From positions 1 to 16,042 of the forward strand of contig JAJFTX010000205.1 in NCBI GenBank assembly GCA_021372715.1: a stretch of DNA of 16,042 nucleotides, in the 5' to 3' direction. The stretch is from Methanobacterium sp. (GTDB taxonomy: Archaea > Methanobacteriota > Methanobacteria > Methanobacteriales > Methanobacteriaceae). Both the position numbers and the translations under genes were made by a program. This document shows, in pieces, positions 1 to 7,657 of the stretch; the first letter of the stretch is position 1, and the number at the start of each line of letters is the position of its first letter. The notes under the pieces were generated by a model, which searched no databases, was not told where the DNA came from, and worked only from the letters and a program-made list of their open reading frames with translations.

Positions 1-2
1 AG

Positions 3-410
3 GCAGTTAGAACACTGGAAGAAATCGGTATGAAGGATACTGTACAATTAATCATCACAGGAGGTATAAGAAGCGGAGCTGACGTGGCTAAAGCCATGGC
101 AATGGGTGCAGATGCAGCATACATTGGAACTGGTGCTATGATTGCCATGGGATGCCGGGCCTGTCGTATGTGTTACACCGGAAAATGCCCAGTAGGTGTA
201 GCCACCCAGGATCCTGTTCTTTGTGAAAGATTGGATGTTGATCTGGCAGCAATGCGGGTTGCAAACTATATTAAATCCATGACTGAAGAAACAAAAATGC
301 TCGCCATGTTAGCAGGACATTCAGACATTAGAAATTTCACGACTGAAGATTTAAGAGCATTAAATCTTGACACGGCCGAAATAACCGGTTTAAGATTGAT
401 TGGATACTAA
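3..410 (+). CDS. gltB: Glutamate synthase large-subunit FMN/Fe-S domain, C-terminal end (5' truncated by window)
   Basis: The reading frame is open from base 3, so this is the last ~135 residues of a longer protein. It makes glutamate from 2-oxoglutarate and glutamine-derived ammonia in the cytoplasm. Visible are the FMN-barrel motif GGIRSGADVAKA followed by GADAAYIGTG, then a cysteine cluster (CRACRMCYTGKCPVGVATQ) about 15 residues later. Its first, third and fourth cysteines have the C-x5-C-x4-C spacing of the glutamate synthase 3Fe-4S site; an extra Cys sits between the first two. The C-terminus is short, with no glutamine-amidotransferase or GXGXG beta-helix domain after it, as in archaeal split glutamate synthases where those domains are separate genes. 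The gene ends with TAA and is followed by a hairpin terminator. Family assignment is firm; electron donor cannot be seen. Confidence 0.85.
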   Translation, partial: AVRTLEEIGMKDTVQLIITGGIRSGADVAKAMAMGADAAYIGTGAMIAMGCRACRMCYTGKCPVGVATQDPVLCERLDVDLAAMRVANYIKSMTEETKMLAMLAGHSDIRNFTTEDLRALNLDTAEITGLRLIGY

Positions 411-444
411 GAATAATAGAATTAATTTTTTTTAGAAAAATATA

Positions 445-479
445 ATCTCCGAGTTTCGGAGATCAATAATTCTTTTTTT
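445..479 (+). terminator. Hairpin plus T-run terminator
   Basis: A perfect 8-bp stem ATCTCCGA / TCGGAGAT (445-452 and 456-463) with a 3-nt loop is followed by a 7-T run at 473-479. It lies between the converging glutamate synthase gene and the first DUF4013 gene. On the opposite strand the A-run at 436-440 gives a weaker T-tract, so it may serve both genes. Confidence 0.6.
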
Positions 480-483
480 AGAT

Positions 484-1206
484 TTATTTAATCTGCTTTT
501 TATGCCGATAATACTCGGGGTCTGGTTTTCCATACGCATAAACTAAGGCAGTTGATCTGGAATAAAACATGGTTAAATAGGGATAGATTATTAATGGTAC
601 AATTATTATCCCAATAAACAATGGGAAAACCAGGAAGAAGCAGATGTAACTAGCTGCCACTGCTATGACCAGCATCACCACATACCAGATAAAATAATCA
701 ACACCACCTATCTCCTTAAGCTTATCAAATAATTCACCAAAACGAAATGCAGCTGATATCTGATCATAATAGACCATATTTGCCAGGGCAAGTGGAATTA
801 TGAAACTCACCACTATTAATAAACCAATACCTATAACAGCTATCCCGCTAATTAATCCCACATTTATCGAAGGATCAACTAGAGATCCGGCTCCCTGCTG
901 GGTAAGCATAGGTAAAAAAGCAGCCCAAGTCCCTAATAATATTAAAATACCCGGTATTAAGTAGTAGATGAAAAAAACAACGAACACTTTCAAACCATCA
1001 ACGAACATGGAAGTCCATTCATCGAACTGAGGCGGCTCATTAGAATCTTCCATAGATGATTTAATAATTCTGAAGACATAACCAAGCAATAAAAATCCCG
1101 GAATAATTAAAACTGAAAAAATAGATAAAATACCGAGTATCAATACTTTTTTAAAATCGTTTAAAGGATATTTTAATGCGTTTGAGGAGATCTGTCCAGC
1201 GTCCAT
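484..1206 (-). CDS. DUF4013-type polytopic membrane protein (paralog 1)
   Basis: This is a 240-residue, very hydrophobic protein with about five or six membrane segments and no signal peptide or catalytic motif. It shares the family pattern seen in its four neighbours: an N-terminal KYP...W/F-KKVLILG segment, a GYVFRIIKSS stretch, an acidic loop ending FDEW-x5-F-VDGLKVF, a central LANMVYYD...AAFRFGELFDKLKEIG region, and a C-terminal YPYLTMFYSRSTALVYA. Function of the family is unknown. The ATG at 1206 is preceded by an AGGTGG ribosome site (minus strand) and a TATA-like box about 55 bases upstream. It is the most divergent full-length copy: the RI-x-MIGWGKY box of the others reads KLKEIGGVDYF, and the tail is basic rather than ending in SSEE. 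Confidence 0.8.
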   Translation of the reverse strand: MDAGQISSNALKYPLNDFKKVLILGILSIFSVLIIPGFLLLGYVFRIIKSSMEDSNEPPQFDEWTSMFVDGLKVFVVFFIYYLIPGILILLGTWAAFLPMLTQQGAGSLVDPSINVGLISGIAVIGIGLLIVVSFIIPLALANMVYYDQISAAFRFGELFDKLKEIGGVDYFIWYVVMLVIAVAASYICFFLVFPLFIGIIIVPLIIYPYLTMFYSRSTALVYAYGKPDPEYYRHKKQIK

Positions 1207-1260
1207 ATTTTCCCACCTAGGTTAGATTTTGCACATGGAAATATTTAAAAATTAGCATTA

Positions 1261-1270
1261 AATTTATATG
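1261..1270 (-). promoter_or_regulatory. Probable TATA box for DUF4013 paralog 1
   Basis: On the minus strand the sequence reads CATATAAATT, about 55-60 bases before the ATG at 1206. That leaves room for a leader of about 30 nt holding the AGGTGG site. Confidence 0.35.
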
Positions 1271-1400
1271 AAAATTTAAAAATTGACAAAATCAAGGTCT
1301 AGAAATAATTAAGAATATTTTTTTAATAGTCCCTTAAATTCATTATTTTTATGTATCTAAATTCATAAATATATAATATTAAAAAAAGGGGTTGAATAAT

Positions 1401-1823
1401 ATGGATTTTGGAGAAATTGTGTCAAATGGTTTGAAATATCCATCTACCGGCTGGAGCAAAGTTTTAATTCTGGGTGTCATATTAATAATCCCAATTGTGA
1501 ACTTCATAGGGTGGGGTTATCTTCTCAGAATCATGAGAGCGACTTTCACCGGCATTGATGAACTACCAGATTTTGATGAAGTAGGAGAATTATTCATTGA
1601 TGGAATTAAAATTTTCGTAATAGGATTGATAGCTGCTATTCCATTCATTGTCATTTATTTAATTATCCTATTTGCAACATTTGGAGCAGCATACAGTACA
1701 ACAATTAGTTATGGTATTTTAGCATTAATTTTTATCTTATACGTAATATTATTCCTGTTAGTTTATCCATTCCTATTAATGTACTCTGTAAGATCAATCA
1801 CTCTAATGGCATCTAGAGAATAG
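1401..1823 (+). CDS. Shortened DUF4013-type membrane protein (paralog 2)
   Basis: A 140-residue membrane protein. Residues 1-80 are nearly identical to residues 1-80 of the copy at 2817-3500 (KYPS-x2-W-x-K..ILGVILIIPIVNFIG, GIDELPDFDEVGELFIDGIKIF). The central part with the ANMALY...AAFKFSE...MIGWGKY signature is absent. The sequence resumes in the last segment (YPFLLMYSVRSITLMAS), matching IYPYFSMFGARSLALLFAS of the full-length copy, so about 85 internal residues are missing without loss of frame. A TTG at 1392 would add three residues, but it abuts the AGGGG ribosome site at 1387-1391. ATG 1401 has proper spacing and matches the starts of the paralogs. It is the only copy on the + strand. 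It could be a functional half-size variant or a decaying copy. Confidence 0.7.
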   Translation: MDFGEIVSNGLKYPSTGWSKVLILGVILIIPIVNFIGWGYLLRIMRATFTGIDELPDFDEVGELFIDGIKIFVIGLIAAIPFIVIYLIILFATFGAAYSTTISYGILALIFILYVILFLLVYPFLLMYSVRSITLMASRE

Positions 1824-1861
1824 ATTTAACCATAATAACGCATAATATGACAAAAGATCCA

Positions 1862-1875
1862 TTTTTTTCTTTTTA
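1862..1875 (+). terminator. T-rich termination tract
   Basis: A T-rich stretch (T7-C-T5) about 40 bases after the stop of the shortened DUF4013 gene, without an obvious hairpin. T-rich tracts alone commonly terminate archaeal transcripts. Confidence 0.3.
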
Positions 1876-1978
1876 TAATTTAAATATCCATTTAGAATTT
1901 AAAAAATTAAATTATATATATCCAAATCTATAAAATAATTAAAAATAAAAAAAATAATTTTTGTTTGAATTGCTTCTT

Positions 1979-2677
1979 TTACACTGGTTCTTGACCTTCT
2001 TCACTTGATGCGAATATCAAAGCTAAAGATCTGGCGTATATCATTTGAAGATATGGGTAAATTACTAAAAGTGCGATAATCATTCCTATAAATGGGATTA
2101 TATTCAATAGACTCGCTATGAATCCTCCTACTACCCCTATAATAATCATCACTATGTACCACAGGATATACTTTCCCCATCCAATCATTTTTATTCTCTC
2201 GAGTATTTCACTGAATTTGAAAGCTGCTCCTATCTCATCATATAATGCCATGTTTGCTATTGCAATATAAGCGATTAAACCAAATATTAGAGCTAATATT
2301 GCCCCAATAATTACCGTACCACTCATTAATCCAATGAATGCCCATGGGTCAGTGTATGTGCCTGTGCTTGTGACTGCTAATGATGTTATGGATGCAAATA
2401 CTCCAATAAAGATCACGATCATGGGGATTATCATGTATACTAATGAAACTACAAACACTTTTAGACCATCTATAAACATATCGCCCCATTCATCGAATTC
2501 TGGAAGTTCATCATAACCCGCTAATGTCGATTTTATTATTCTTAGGAAGTATCCTGATACAAAAAATATTCCTATTATTACAAAGGTTAAAAGAAAAAAG
2601 ATACCCAGAATTATTACTTTTTTCCAATCGGATGATGGAAATTTCACTGCATCAGATACAATTTCTCCTATATCCAT
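1979..2677 (-). CDS. DUF4013-type polytopic membrane protein (paralog 3)
   Basis: A 232-residue membrane protein of unknown function with the full family layout: N-terminal DIGEIVSDAVKFP, a first membrane segment at about 20-45, the loop GYDELPEFDEWGDMFIDGLKVF at about 54-75, membrane segments around 75-95 and 115-140, the signature IANMALYDEIGAAFKFSE...RIKMIGWGKYI at about 138-170, and two further membrane segments before ARSLALIFASSEE. The ATG at 2677 has a strong GGAGGTG site (2683-2689, minus strand) five bases upstream. The 3' end, including about 10 bases beyond the stop, matches the end of the copy at 2817-3500, as does the ribosome-site region. The two are therefore recent tandem duplicates. 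An A-rich tract on + (1940-1962) downstream would give a U-rich 3' end. Confidence 0.82.
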   Translation of the reverse strand: MDIGEIVSDAVKFPSSDWKKVIILGIFFLLTFVIIGIFFVSGYFLRIIKSTLAGYDELPEFDEWGDMFIDGLKVFVVSLVYMIIPMIVIFIGVFASITSLAVTSTGTYTDPWAFIGLMSGTVIIGAILALIFGLIAYIAIANMALYDEIGAAFKFSEILERIKMIGWGKYILWYIVMIIIGVVGGFIASLLNIIPFIGMIIALLVIYPYLQMIYARSLALIFASSEEGQEPV

Positions 2678-2816
2678 ATTTTCACCTCCATTTTTTATAT
2701 CATTATTTTATAACTTCGATGATAAAAATGTAGGTTTTTTGGTATTATCCTTCTATTTAAAGGAAAAAAATTAAAAATAAAATTAAAAAAAGAAATTTTT
2801 TTTTCAACTGCTTCTT

Positions 2817-3500
2817 TTATACTGGTTCTTGGCTTTCTTCACTGGATGCGAATAAGAGTGCCAGTGATCTAGCACCAAACATTGAGAAGTAGGGATATAT
2901 CAATAGAATTGCTACTATAATTCCGATTCCAAATGTAATAATACTGATTCCAAAGGCTATTGCATAGGCAACTAATCCTAACAATACCATAATTATGTAC
3001 CAGCCTATGTATTTTCCCCATCCGATCATGGCTATTCTGTCCATTACTTCACTGAATTTAAAGGCAGCACCCAATTCACCTTCATATAATGCCATGTTGG
3101 CGATGGCCATGAATTCTATTAGACCTACTATAATAGCTAATATCACGTATATTAATGAACCGGCCAATATTGCAAACATATCGAATGAAGCATAGGTAGT
3201 TGTGTTTTGATAACCAAAACCGATGAGCATAGTGAAAATTAATCCTATAATAACCACTGGAATGGCATAGATTAAACTAACGATGAATATTTTAATACCA
3301 TCAATGAATAATTCTCCTACTTCGTCAAAATCTGGTAACTCGTCAATACCTGCAAAAGTCGCTTTTATGATTCTAAAAAGATATCCCAGGCCTATGAAGT
3401 TCACAATAGGAATGATTAATATAACACCTAATATTATAATTTTAGTCCAAGCTGCCGATGGATATTTAATTGAGTCTGATATGATTTCTCCGATCTCCAT
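2817..3500 (-). CDS. DUF4013-type polytopic membrane protein (paralog 4)
   Basis: A 227-residue membrane protein of unknown function, a close relative of its downstream neighbour and of the shortened + strand copy. Features in order: EIGEIISDSIKYPSAAW (2-18), membrane segment 21-45, GIDELPDFDEVGELFIDGIKIF (51-72), membrane segments at about 73-96 and 108-135, IANMALYEGELGAAFKFSE (133-151), RIAMIGWGKYIGWY (155-168), membrane segments 165-205, then GARSLALLFASSEESQEPV. The ATG at 3500 is preceded by GGAGGTG (3506-3512, minus strand) with the same five-base spacing as paralog 3. The paralogs are separated by 139 bases containing A/T runs at 2761-2803, so each is probably transcribed or terminated separately. 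The conserved acidic loop and AAFKFSE box may be functional sites. Confidence 0.82.
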   Translation of the reverse strand: MEIGEIISDSIKYPSAAWTKIIILGVILIIPIVNFIGLGYLFRIIKATFAGIDELPDFDEVGELFIDGIKIFIVSLIYAIPVVIIGLIFTMLIGFGYQNTTTYASFDMFAILAGSLIYVILAIIVGLIEFMAIANMALYEGELGAAFKFSEVMDRIAMIGWGKYIGWYIIMVLLGLVAYAIAFGISIITFGIGIIVAILLIYPYFSMFGARSLALLFASSEESQEPV

Positions 3501-3617
3501 ATTTTCACCTCCTTTTTTTTATTATAATATTATGAATTCAGATACTTAAAAATAGTGCGTTTAAGGGTTATAAAAAAATTTATAAGTAAATTACTAGTTA
3601 CAAAACTTAATTGAAAA

Positions 3618-3750
3618 CTATTCTCTATAAATATGATTTAAAATCAGATAAATCTCATAATCCAATTTATCCCCGCATTCCTGGCAATTTTTAGCATCAT
3701 CTGGGTTTACTGTTCCACATTCTAGGGCAATGAAATGACATTCTAAACAT
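3618..3750 (-). pseudogene. Frameshifted small zinc-ribbon protein remnant
   Basis: The 357-base gap 3501-3857 contains a damaged small gene on the minus strand. One frame from ATG 3750 (a second ATG is at 3741) reads MFRMSFHCP to base 3724. Skipping one base near 3721-3723 then gives ECGTVNPDDAKNCQECGD and on through KLDYEIY... to a TAG at 3618-3620. Joined, this is CPECG-x8-CQECG, the classic archaeal zinc-ribbon pattern with four cysteines, in a protein of about 40-43 residues. Neither frame alone is a good gene: the downstream frame is blocked by TGA at 3750-3752 and has no ATG. There is no clear ribosome site. A TATA-like ATATATTAAT lies just upstream. Likely a pseudogene; a sequencing error would restore an intact tiny zinc-ribbon gene. 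Confidence 0.55.
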
Positions 3751-3857
3751 CAGAAAATAAACTTGATATTAATATATGGATATTGTTGTAAACTTGAATT
3801 AAATTTTTTATTTTATAATAAATAAATTTTGGCCTTAATAGTGCTAGTGATCTTTAT

Positions 3858-4565
3858 TCATGACTCGCTGGAAGCGAATATTAAAGCTAAAAGTCTCATG
3901 CTCAGTATAATAAAGTAAGGACCAATTAAAAGAGGTATAATTAAAATACCAATTAACACGGTTAAACTTAGAAGAGAGACGAGTATAATTAGGAATCCTA
4001 TAACCCAGATTAAAACATAGGCTGTTAAATATTGTATCCATCCCATCATGGATATTCTTTTTAATAATTCTCTGAATTTAAACGCAGCCAATATTTCCCC
4101 ATCATATAAAACCATATTTGCTATGGCCACAAATTCCAACAGACCGATTATTATGAATAATAATATCTGAATCAGGGATTTCATAAACAGATCAAGGAAC
4201 ATAACTACGGTGAATGCAGAAAAATTTATGGAAAAAAATACTGTGGGATTTATCAGCAAAGTTACCAGTAAAAGAGGAATAGCGTAAATTAAAATGATAA
4301 CGATAACTCTTAAGCCGTCAACATACATCTTCTTCCAATTATCAAAATCAGGAAGGGAATCAGATCCTTCAAATGATTTTTTAATAATTCTAAACAGATA
4401 ACCCAATGGTAGTGGGACCATAATCAGAAAAGGTATGGTAAAAATATTAAGTTCAGTAAGAACTCCGATCAGAGAAAGTAAGGATAGGAAACCTAGGATA
4501 ATAACCTTCATCCAATCATCTGCTGGATAAAACAAGGCATCTTTAAATATGTTGATTATTTCTAT
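3858..4565 (-). CDS. DUF4013-type membrane protein with abnormal start (paralog 5)
   Basis: A membrane protein with all family boxes: FYPADDWMKVIILGF, GYLFRIIKKSFEGSDSLPDFDNW-x5-YVDGLRV, IANMVLYDGEILAAFKFRE, RISMMGWIQYL and MRLLALIFASSES. Homology with paralogs 3 and 4 continues upstream of the first standard start (TTG 4535) through EIINIFKDAL to an ATA codon at 4563-4565. That codon is exactly where the others have ATG. The upstream GGATAGTGA is a disrupted version of the GGAGGTGA site of the paralogs. So either ATA or TTG is used inefficiently, or the gene has lost expression while its 225 downstream codons remain intact. TTG 4535 would remove about 10 conserved N-terminal residues and has no ribosome site. 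The extent given follows homology. Confidence 0.65.
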   Translation of the reverse strand: MEIINIFKDALFYPADDWMKVIILGFLSLLSLIGVLTELNIFTIPFLIMVPLPLGYLFRIIKKSFEGSDSLPDFDNWKKMYVDGLRVIVIILIYAIPLLLVTLLINPTVFFSINFSAFTVVMFLDLFMKSLIQILLFIIIGLLEFVAIANMVLYDGEILAAFKFRELLKRISMMGWIQYLTAYVLIWVIGFLIILVSLLSLTVLIGILIIPLLIGPYFIILSMRLLALIFASSES

Positions 4566-4695
4566 TTTTTCACTATCCCTTAATTAGTTAAAACATTACC
4601 AAATCGGTTAAATTATATCTGGGCTGGATAAAATACCTTTATGAATTACTCCTGTTCAAAGTCTGATAAATTATTTTAATTTATCTTAGGCACTG

Positions 4696-5847
4696 TTATT
4701 GTTTAATTAGAAGAATGATCTTTTTAAGTTCATCTATAGGTGCGTTGGTTTTTATTCCTGTTGGTTTAATATGGGTGCGGGAGGCGAAGTATCCTTCACT
4801 GCTGAGCTTTTCTAGAACATCATTAAGGGGAGGGGCGCTGATCTTCAATACTTTACAGATCTTATGCAGATCATAGAAGGTAACTGGACCCTGAGATTCT
4901 TCATAACATCTTTCCAGTAATTTAATCACTTTTTTATCACTATTCAAGGTAAGTTTAGGTAATAAATTCAGCATATCACCGATATAATCAGTATCTAAAA
5001 GATCACCTAACCATAAGGGACCCCCTGCCTTTAAAGAACCGCCGCATTCAGGACATTCAGATGGTAACTGGGGAGTTATTCCGGGACGAACCTCTCTGTA
5101 GAGGCAGTGTGGGCAATGTACAATGAAACCGAGATTTTTAAGTGATTTATCAGTTTTACCAGCTCCTTTACCTACTTCCAGATATAATCGCAGGTAATGT
5201 TCGCTACTATGAGAAAAGAGTGGGGTGGTATATTTTTTATACTTGGCAAAAGTGCGGGAGATAAAACCAGCTAATATCCTTAAACCCACCTCATGGCAGT
5301 ACTCACTTTTAAGGGGCATAGCACCATATTTACGTATACAGGGTTCTTTGTAGGTTCCGCAGAGTGCAGAAGTATCAGTTGCGGTGACACATAACATTCC
5401 TCCTGCTTTTAAACTTACAGCTGCTGATTCTATATAAGGGCTGGGTGTTCCGAAGGGGTCAATATCCACCACATGGAATTTACCACGACAACTGTGCAAT
5501 AAGATGTTAGCATCCTTCTTGCATGCTTCAACATTACTTAAACCGTTTTTTAAAATGTTAGATTGGATGAATTGAACTGCTAAGGGATTTAAATCATTTA
5601 TAACTACGTTCATTACGCCATTTAATTCTGCTGCATACCTGATCCCCCGGATACCGCTACCTCCGAAAGCATCACAAATTCTTATATCCTCTCTTTGTTT
5701 ATTGCGATAGGCCTGCAGAGCAAGAACTGAAATATCTCTGTTAAATTCCATTACTGGATTATAGAAAACAGGCGCTTTTGAAGAAACCTTATTAAATACA
5801 GGTATGTCTATCTTCACCTGTCCTTCATTAATTGTAATTATTTCCAT
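4696..5847 (-). CDS. trm1: tRNA (guanine-26-N2)-dimethyltransferase Trm1
   Basis: A 383-residue enzyme that uses two S-adenosylmethionines to dimethylate N2 of G26 at the hinge of tRNA; the length matches archaeal Trm1. Visible are FYNPVMEFNRDISVLAL (28-44), the SAM-binding loop DAFGGSGIRGIRYAAE (59-74), acidic INDLNPLA (83-90) and the catalytic-type DIDPFGTPSPYIESA (128-142). Downstream are SHSSEHYLRLYLEV and a zinc knuckle C245-x2-C248...C265-x2-C268 typical of the archaeal enzyme. The C-terminal region (about 310-383) looks like the family's winged-helix-like tRNA-binding domain. ATG 5847 has a GGTGA site (5852-5856, minus strand) five bases upstream. It is divergent from the aminotransferase gene and monocistronic by appearance. 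Confidence 0.96.
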   Translation of the reverse strand: MEIITINEGQVKIDIPVFNKVSSKAPVFYNPVMEFNRDISVLALQAYRNKQREDIRICDAFGGSGIRGIRYAAELNGVMNVVINDLNPLAVQFIQSNILKNGLSNVEACKKDANILLHSCRGKFHVVDIDPFGTPSPYIESAAVSLKAGGMLCVTATDTSALCGTYKEPCIRKYGAMPLKSEYCHEVGLRILAGFISRTFAKYKKYTTPLFSHSSEHYLRLYLEVGKGAGKTDKSLKNLGFIVHCPHCLYREVRPGITPQLPSECPECGGSLKAGGPLWLGDLLDTDYIGDMLNLLPKLTLNSDKKVIKLLERCYEESQGPVTFYDLHKICKVLKISAPPLNDVLEKLSSEGYFASRTHIKPTGIKTNAPIDELKKIILLIKQ

Positions 5848-5879
5848 GGATTCACCGATTTTTTAGTAATCATAAGTAT

Positions 5880-5909
5880 ATTGAATGGGAGTCGTTCAAT
5901 TATATAATC
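5880..5909 (-). promoter_or_regulatory. trm1 promoter: TATA box and small dyad
   Basis: On the minus strand a GATTATATAATTG TATA box (about 5899-5909) sits about 55 bases before the trm1 ATG. Overlapping the expected start point is a 6-bp dyad, ATTGAA (5880-5885) / TTCAAT (5895-5900), that could be a weak operator or be fortuitous. Confidence 0.4.
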
Positions 5910-6178
5910 AATTATATCTTGTTTTAATATATTGAGAAAATTGTTATTCTATTTATAGAGAATTAATGCATGGTTATTTATTAACAGGATATTGCATATT
6001 TTATTTTTTTAATAGATAATTAAAAATCCAGATAATAATTGTATTAATAAAAAAGATGACCTAATAAAAAGAATATAAAATTTATAATATAAACTGAATT
6101 AAAGAATTTAATTATGTGAAATAAAATTAATTAAAGAATTCTTTTTCCTTAAAATAAATTTAAAAATTCAAAAAAATA
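5910..6178. other. AT-rich divergent intergenic region
   Basis: With the trm1 promoter this completes a 341-base gap between trm1 (-) and the aminotransferase (+). No ORF, RNA or strong hairpin is visible. It holds TATA-like tracts at about 6080-6091 and 6149-6165 for the + gene, and a 12-bp direct repeat AATTAAAGAATT at 6097-6108 and 6129-6140 of unknown meaning. Confidence 0.4.
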
Positions 6179-6188
6179 AGGTGATAAT

Positions 6189-7292
6189 TTGATATCAATT
6201 GCACAGCCTAATATAACCGAAGATGAAATAGAAGAAGTTGTGAAGGTTTTAAAATCAGGATTCATTGCTCAAGGACCTAAAGTAGCTGAATTTGAGGATA
6301 AATTCGCTGAATATGTGGGTGTGGAACACGCAGTGGCCACCAGTTCAGGGACCACAGCATTACATCTTGCCCTATTATCACTGGGCATAGAAAAGGATGA
6401 TGAAGTCATAACTACTCCTTTCAGTTTCGCCGCTACAGGTAATTCAATATTATTCACAGGAGCATCACCTGTTTTCGCAGACATAGAATCAAAGACCTAT
6501 AATATAGATCCTCAAAAAATAGAAGAAGTCATTACAGATAAAACTAAGGCAATAATGCCTGTACATCTTTATGGGCAGCCAGCAGATATGGATCCTATAA
6601 AAAAGATAGCTGAGGAACATAATCTATGGATAATTGAAGATGCAGCACAGGCTCACGGAGCACTCTACCATGATCAAATGACCGGTTCTCTGGGTGATAT
6701 GGCGTGTTTCAGCTTCTACCCCACCAAGAACATGACCACTGGAGAAGGTGGAATAATAACCACGGAAAGTGAAGAACTGGCAGATGCTGCGCGTATTTTA
6801 AGATCACATGGTGAGAGTGAACGATACACCCATATTAGATTGGGATATAACTTCCGAATGACAGATATAGCAGCAGCTATTGGACTGGTTCAGCTGGAAA
6901 GACTGGATGATTTTAATAAAAATAGGATTGAAAATGCAGAATACCTAACCACTCACATTGACACCATAGAGGGGATTGAATCTCCATTTGTAATGGACCA
7001 GGTGAAACATGTGTTCCATCAGTACACCATCAGAGTGAAAGATGGTAAAAGAGACCGTCTAAAGGATTATCTGGGTGAAAATGGTGTGGGTACTGGGGTA
7101 CATTATCCTAAGACTATTTATCAACAGAAACTCTATCAGGATTTAGACATATCTGGTGATTGCCCACAATCAGAAAAAGCAGCTGGTGAGGTTCTTTCAC
7201 TACCTGTGCATCCGGGATTAACTCCAGAAGATTTAGAAACCATAGTTAATGTTCTAATGGAGGCATCGGAAAGTTTTTTAATGGAAAGATAG
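6189..7292 (+). CDS. DegT/DnrJ/EryC1-family PLP aminotransferase (sugar aminotransferase)
   Basis: A 367-residue fold-type I PLP enzyme of the family that transfers an amino group from glutamate to a keto-sugar nucleotide, for example in perosamine-type surface sugars. Visible are SSGTTALHL (52-60), TTPFSFAATGNSILFTGASPVFADI, PVHLYGQPADM (124-134), the PLP-pyridine aspartate in EDAAQAHG (D151), the Schiff-base lysine K180 in FSFYPTKNMTTGEGG, GYNFRMTDIAAAIGLVQL (219-236) and the C-terminal GVGTGVHYPK and CPQSEKAAGEVLSLPVHPGL. The start is TTG 6189: it has a GGTGAT site at 6180-6185 with the spacing used by neighbouring genes, and MISIAQPNITEDEI is a typical family N-terminus. The substrate cannot be read, and no sugar-nucleotide genes adjoin it. 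From memory it resembles MTH1188 of M. thermautotrophicus. Confidence 0.92.
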   Translation: MISIAQPNITEDEIEEVVKVLKSGFIAQGPKVAEFEDKFAEYVGVEHAVATSSGTTALHLALLSLGIEKDDEVITTPFSFAATGNSILFTGASPVFADIESKTYNIDPQKIEEVITDKTKAIMPVHLYGQPADMDPIKKIAEEHNLWIIEDAAQAHGALYHDQMTGSLGDMACFSFYPTKNMTTGEGGIITTESEELADAARILRSHGESERYTHIRLGYNFRMTDIAAAIGLVQLERLDDFNKNRIENAEYLTTHIDTIEGIESPFVMDQVKHVFHQYTIRVKDGKRDRLKDYLGENGVGTGVHYPKTIYQQKLYQDLDISGDCPQSEKAAGEVLSLPVHPGLTPEDLETIVNVLMEASESFLMER

Positions 7293-7294
7293 GT

Positions 7295-7314
7295 AAAAAA
7301 AAAAGATTTTTTTT
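7295..7314. terminator. Symmetric A10-GA-T8 bidirectional terminator
   Basis: Ten A, then GA, then eight T fill the 23-base gap between two convergent genes. Each strand ends in a T tract, so it can stop both the aminotransferase and the UPF0045 transcripts. Confidence 0.5.
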
Positions 7315-7315
7315 A

Positions 7316-7621
7316 TTATCTGGTCATTTTCTTTTCAACCGATCTAACCTTATCTTCCATACTTCTTTTTTTATCCCTTCGGTCGTCTATTTTAAGACTG
7401 GTAGCCACACGATCAGCTCCTTCAGCAAAAACAGCTTCATGAGCCATTTTAACCGCATCAAAAAGTTTATCTGGATCATCAGATTCCATGATGGTTCCCA
7501 TGCCACATAGTTCATATTTTATACCTGTTTTATCCAGTGCAGATAGTGCAGCAGCAATATAATTACTTATGCTAGTTTTAGAGGTTCCTATGGGGATTAT
7601 GGTCAGTTCTGCAGATATCAT
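7316..7621 (-). CDS. UPF0045 (MTH1187-type) thiamine/HMP-binding-like protein
   Basis: A small soluble protein of 101 residues from ATG 7621. It belongs to the UPF0045/MTH1187 family, ferredoxin-like-fold proteins that form oligomers; some family members bind thiamine or hydroxymethylpyrimidine, but the cellular role is unsettled. Visible are ISAELTIIPIGTSKTSISNYIAAAL, the YELCGMGTIMESDD strand, KMAHEAVFAEGADRVATSLKIDDRRD and the SMEDKVRSVEKK tail, all as I recall them from the M. thermautotrophicus protein. An upstream ATG at 7648 would add nine residues (MKMGAYIII) that are not typical of the family and overlap the promoter of the divergent gene. ATG 7621 lies about 27 bases after a TATA box, so a leaderless mRNA is likely. 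Confidence 0.9.
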   Translation of the reverse strand: MISAELTIIPIGTSKTSISNYIAAALSALDKTGIKYELCGMGTIMESDDPDKLFDAVKMAHEAVFAEGADRVATSLKIDDRRDKKRSMEDKVRSVEKKMTR

Positions 7622-7623
7622 GA

Positions 7624-7656
7624 TTATTATATATGCTCCCATTTTCATATAATTTT
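7624..7656. promoter_or_regulatory. Compact divergent promoter, both genes probably leaderless
   Basis: Only 36 bases separate ATG 7621 (minus) and ATG 7658 (plus). A TTATTATATATGC box centred near 7630 lies about 28 bases before ATG 7658. An AAATTATATGAAA box (minus strand, centred near 7648) lies about 27 bases before ATG 7621. Each TATA box lies within or beside the start region of the opposite gene, and neither gene has room for a ribosome site. Confidence 0.5.
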
Positions 7657-7657
7657 T

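Noticed and set aside
2334..3549. Several + strand ORFs of 60-88 codons antisense to DUF4013 paralogs 3 and 4
   Set aside because: They are shadows of conserved membrane-protein frames, with AT-rich composition and no ribosome sites.
3844..4041. 65-codon minus-strand ORF beneath DUF4013 paralog 5
   Set aside because: It lies wholly inside the conserved C-terminal frame of paralog 5 and has no ribosome site.
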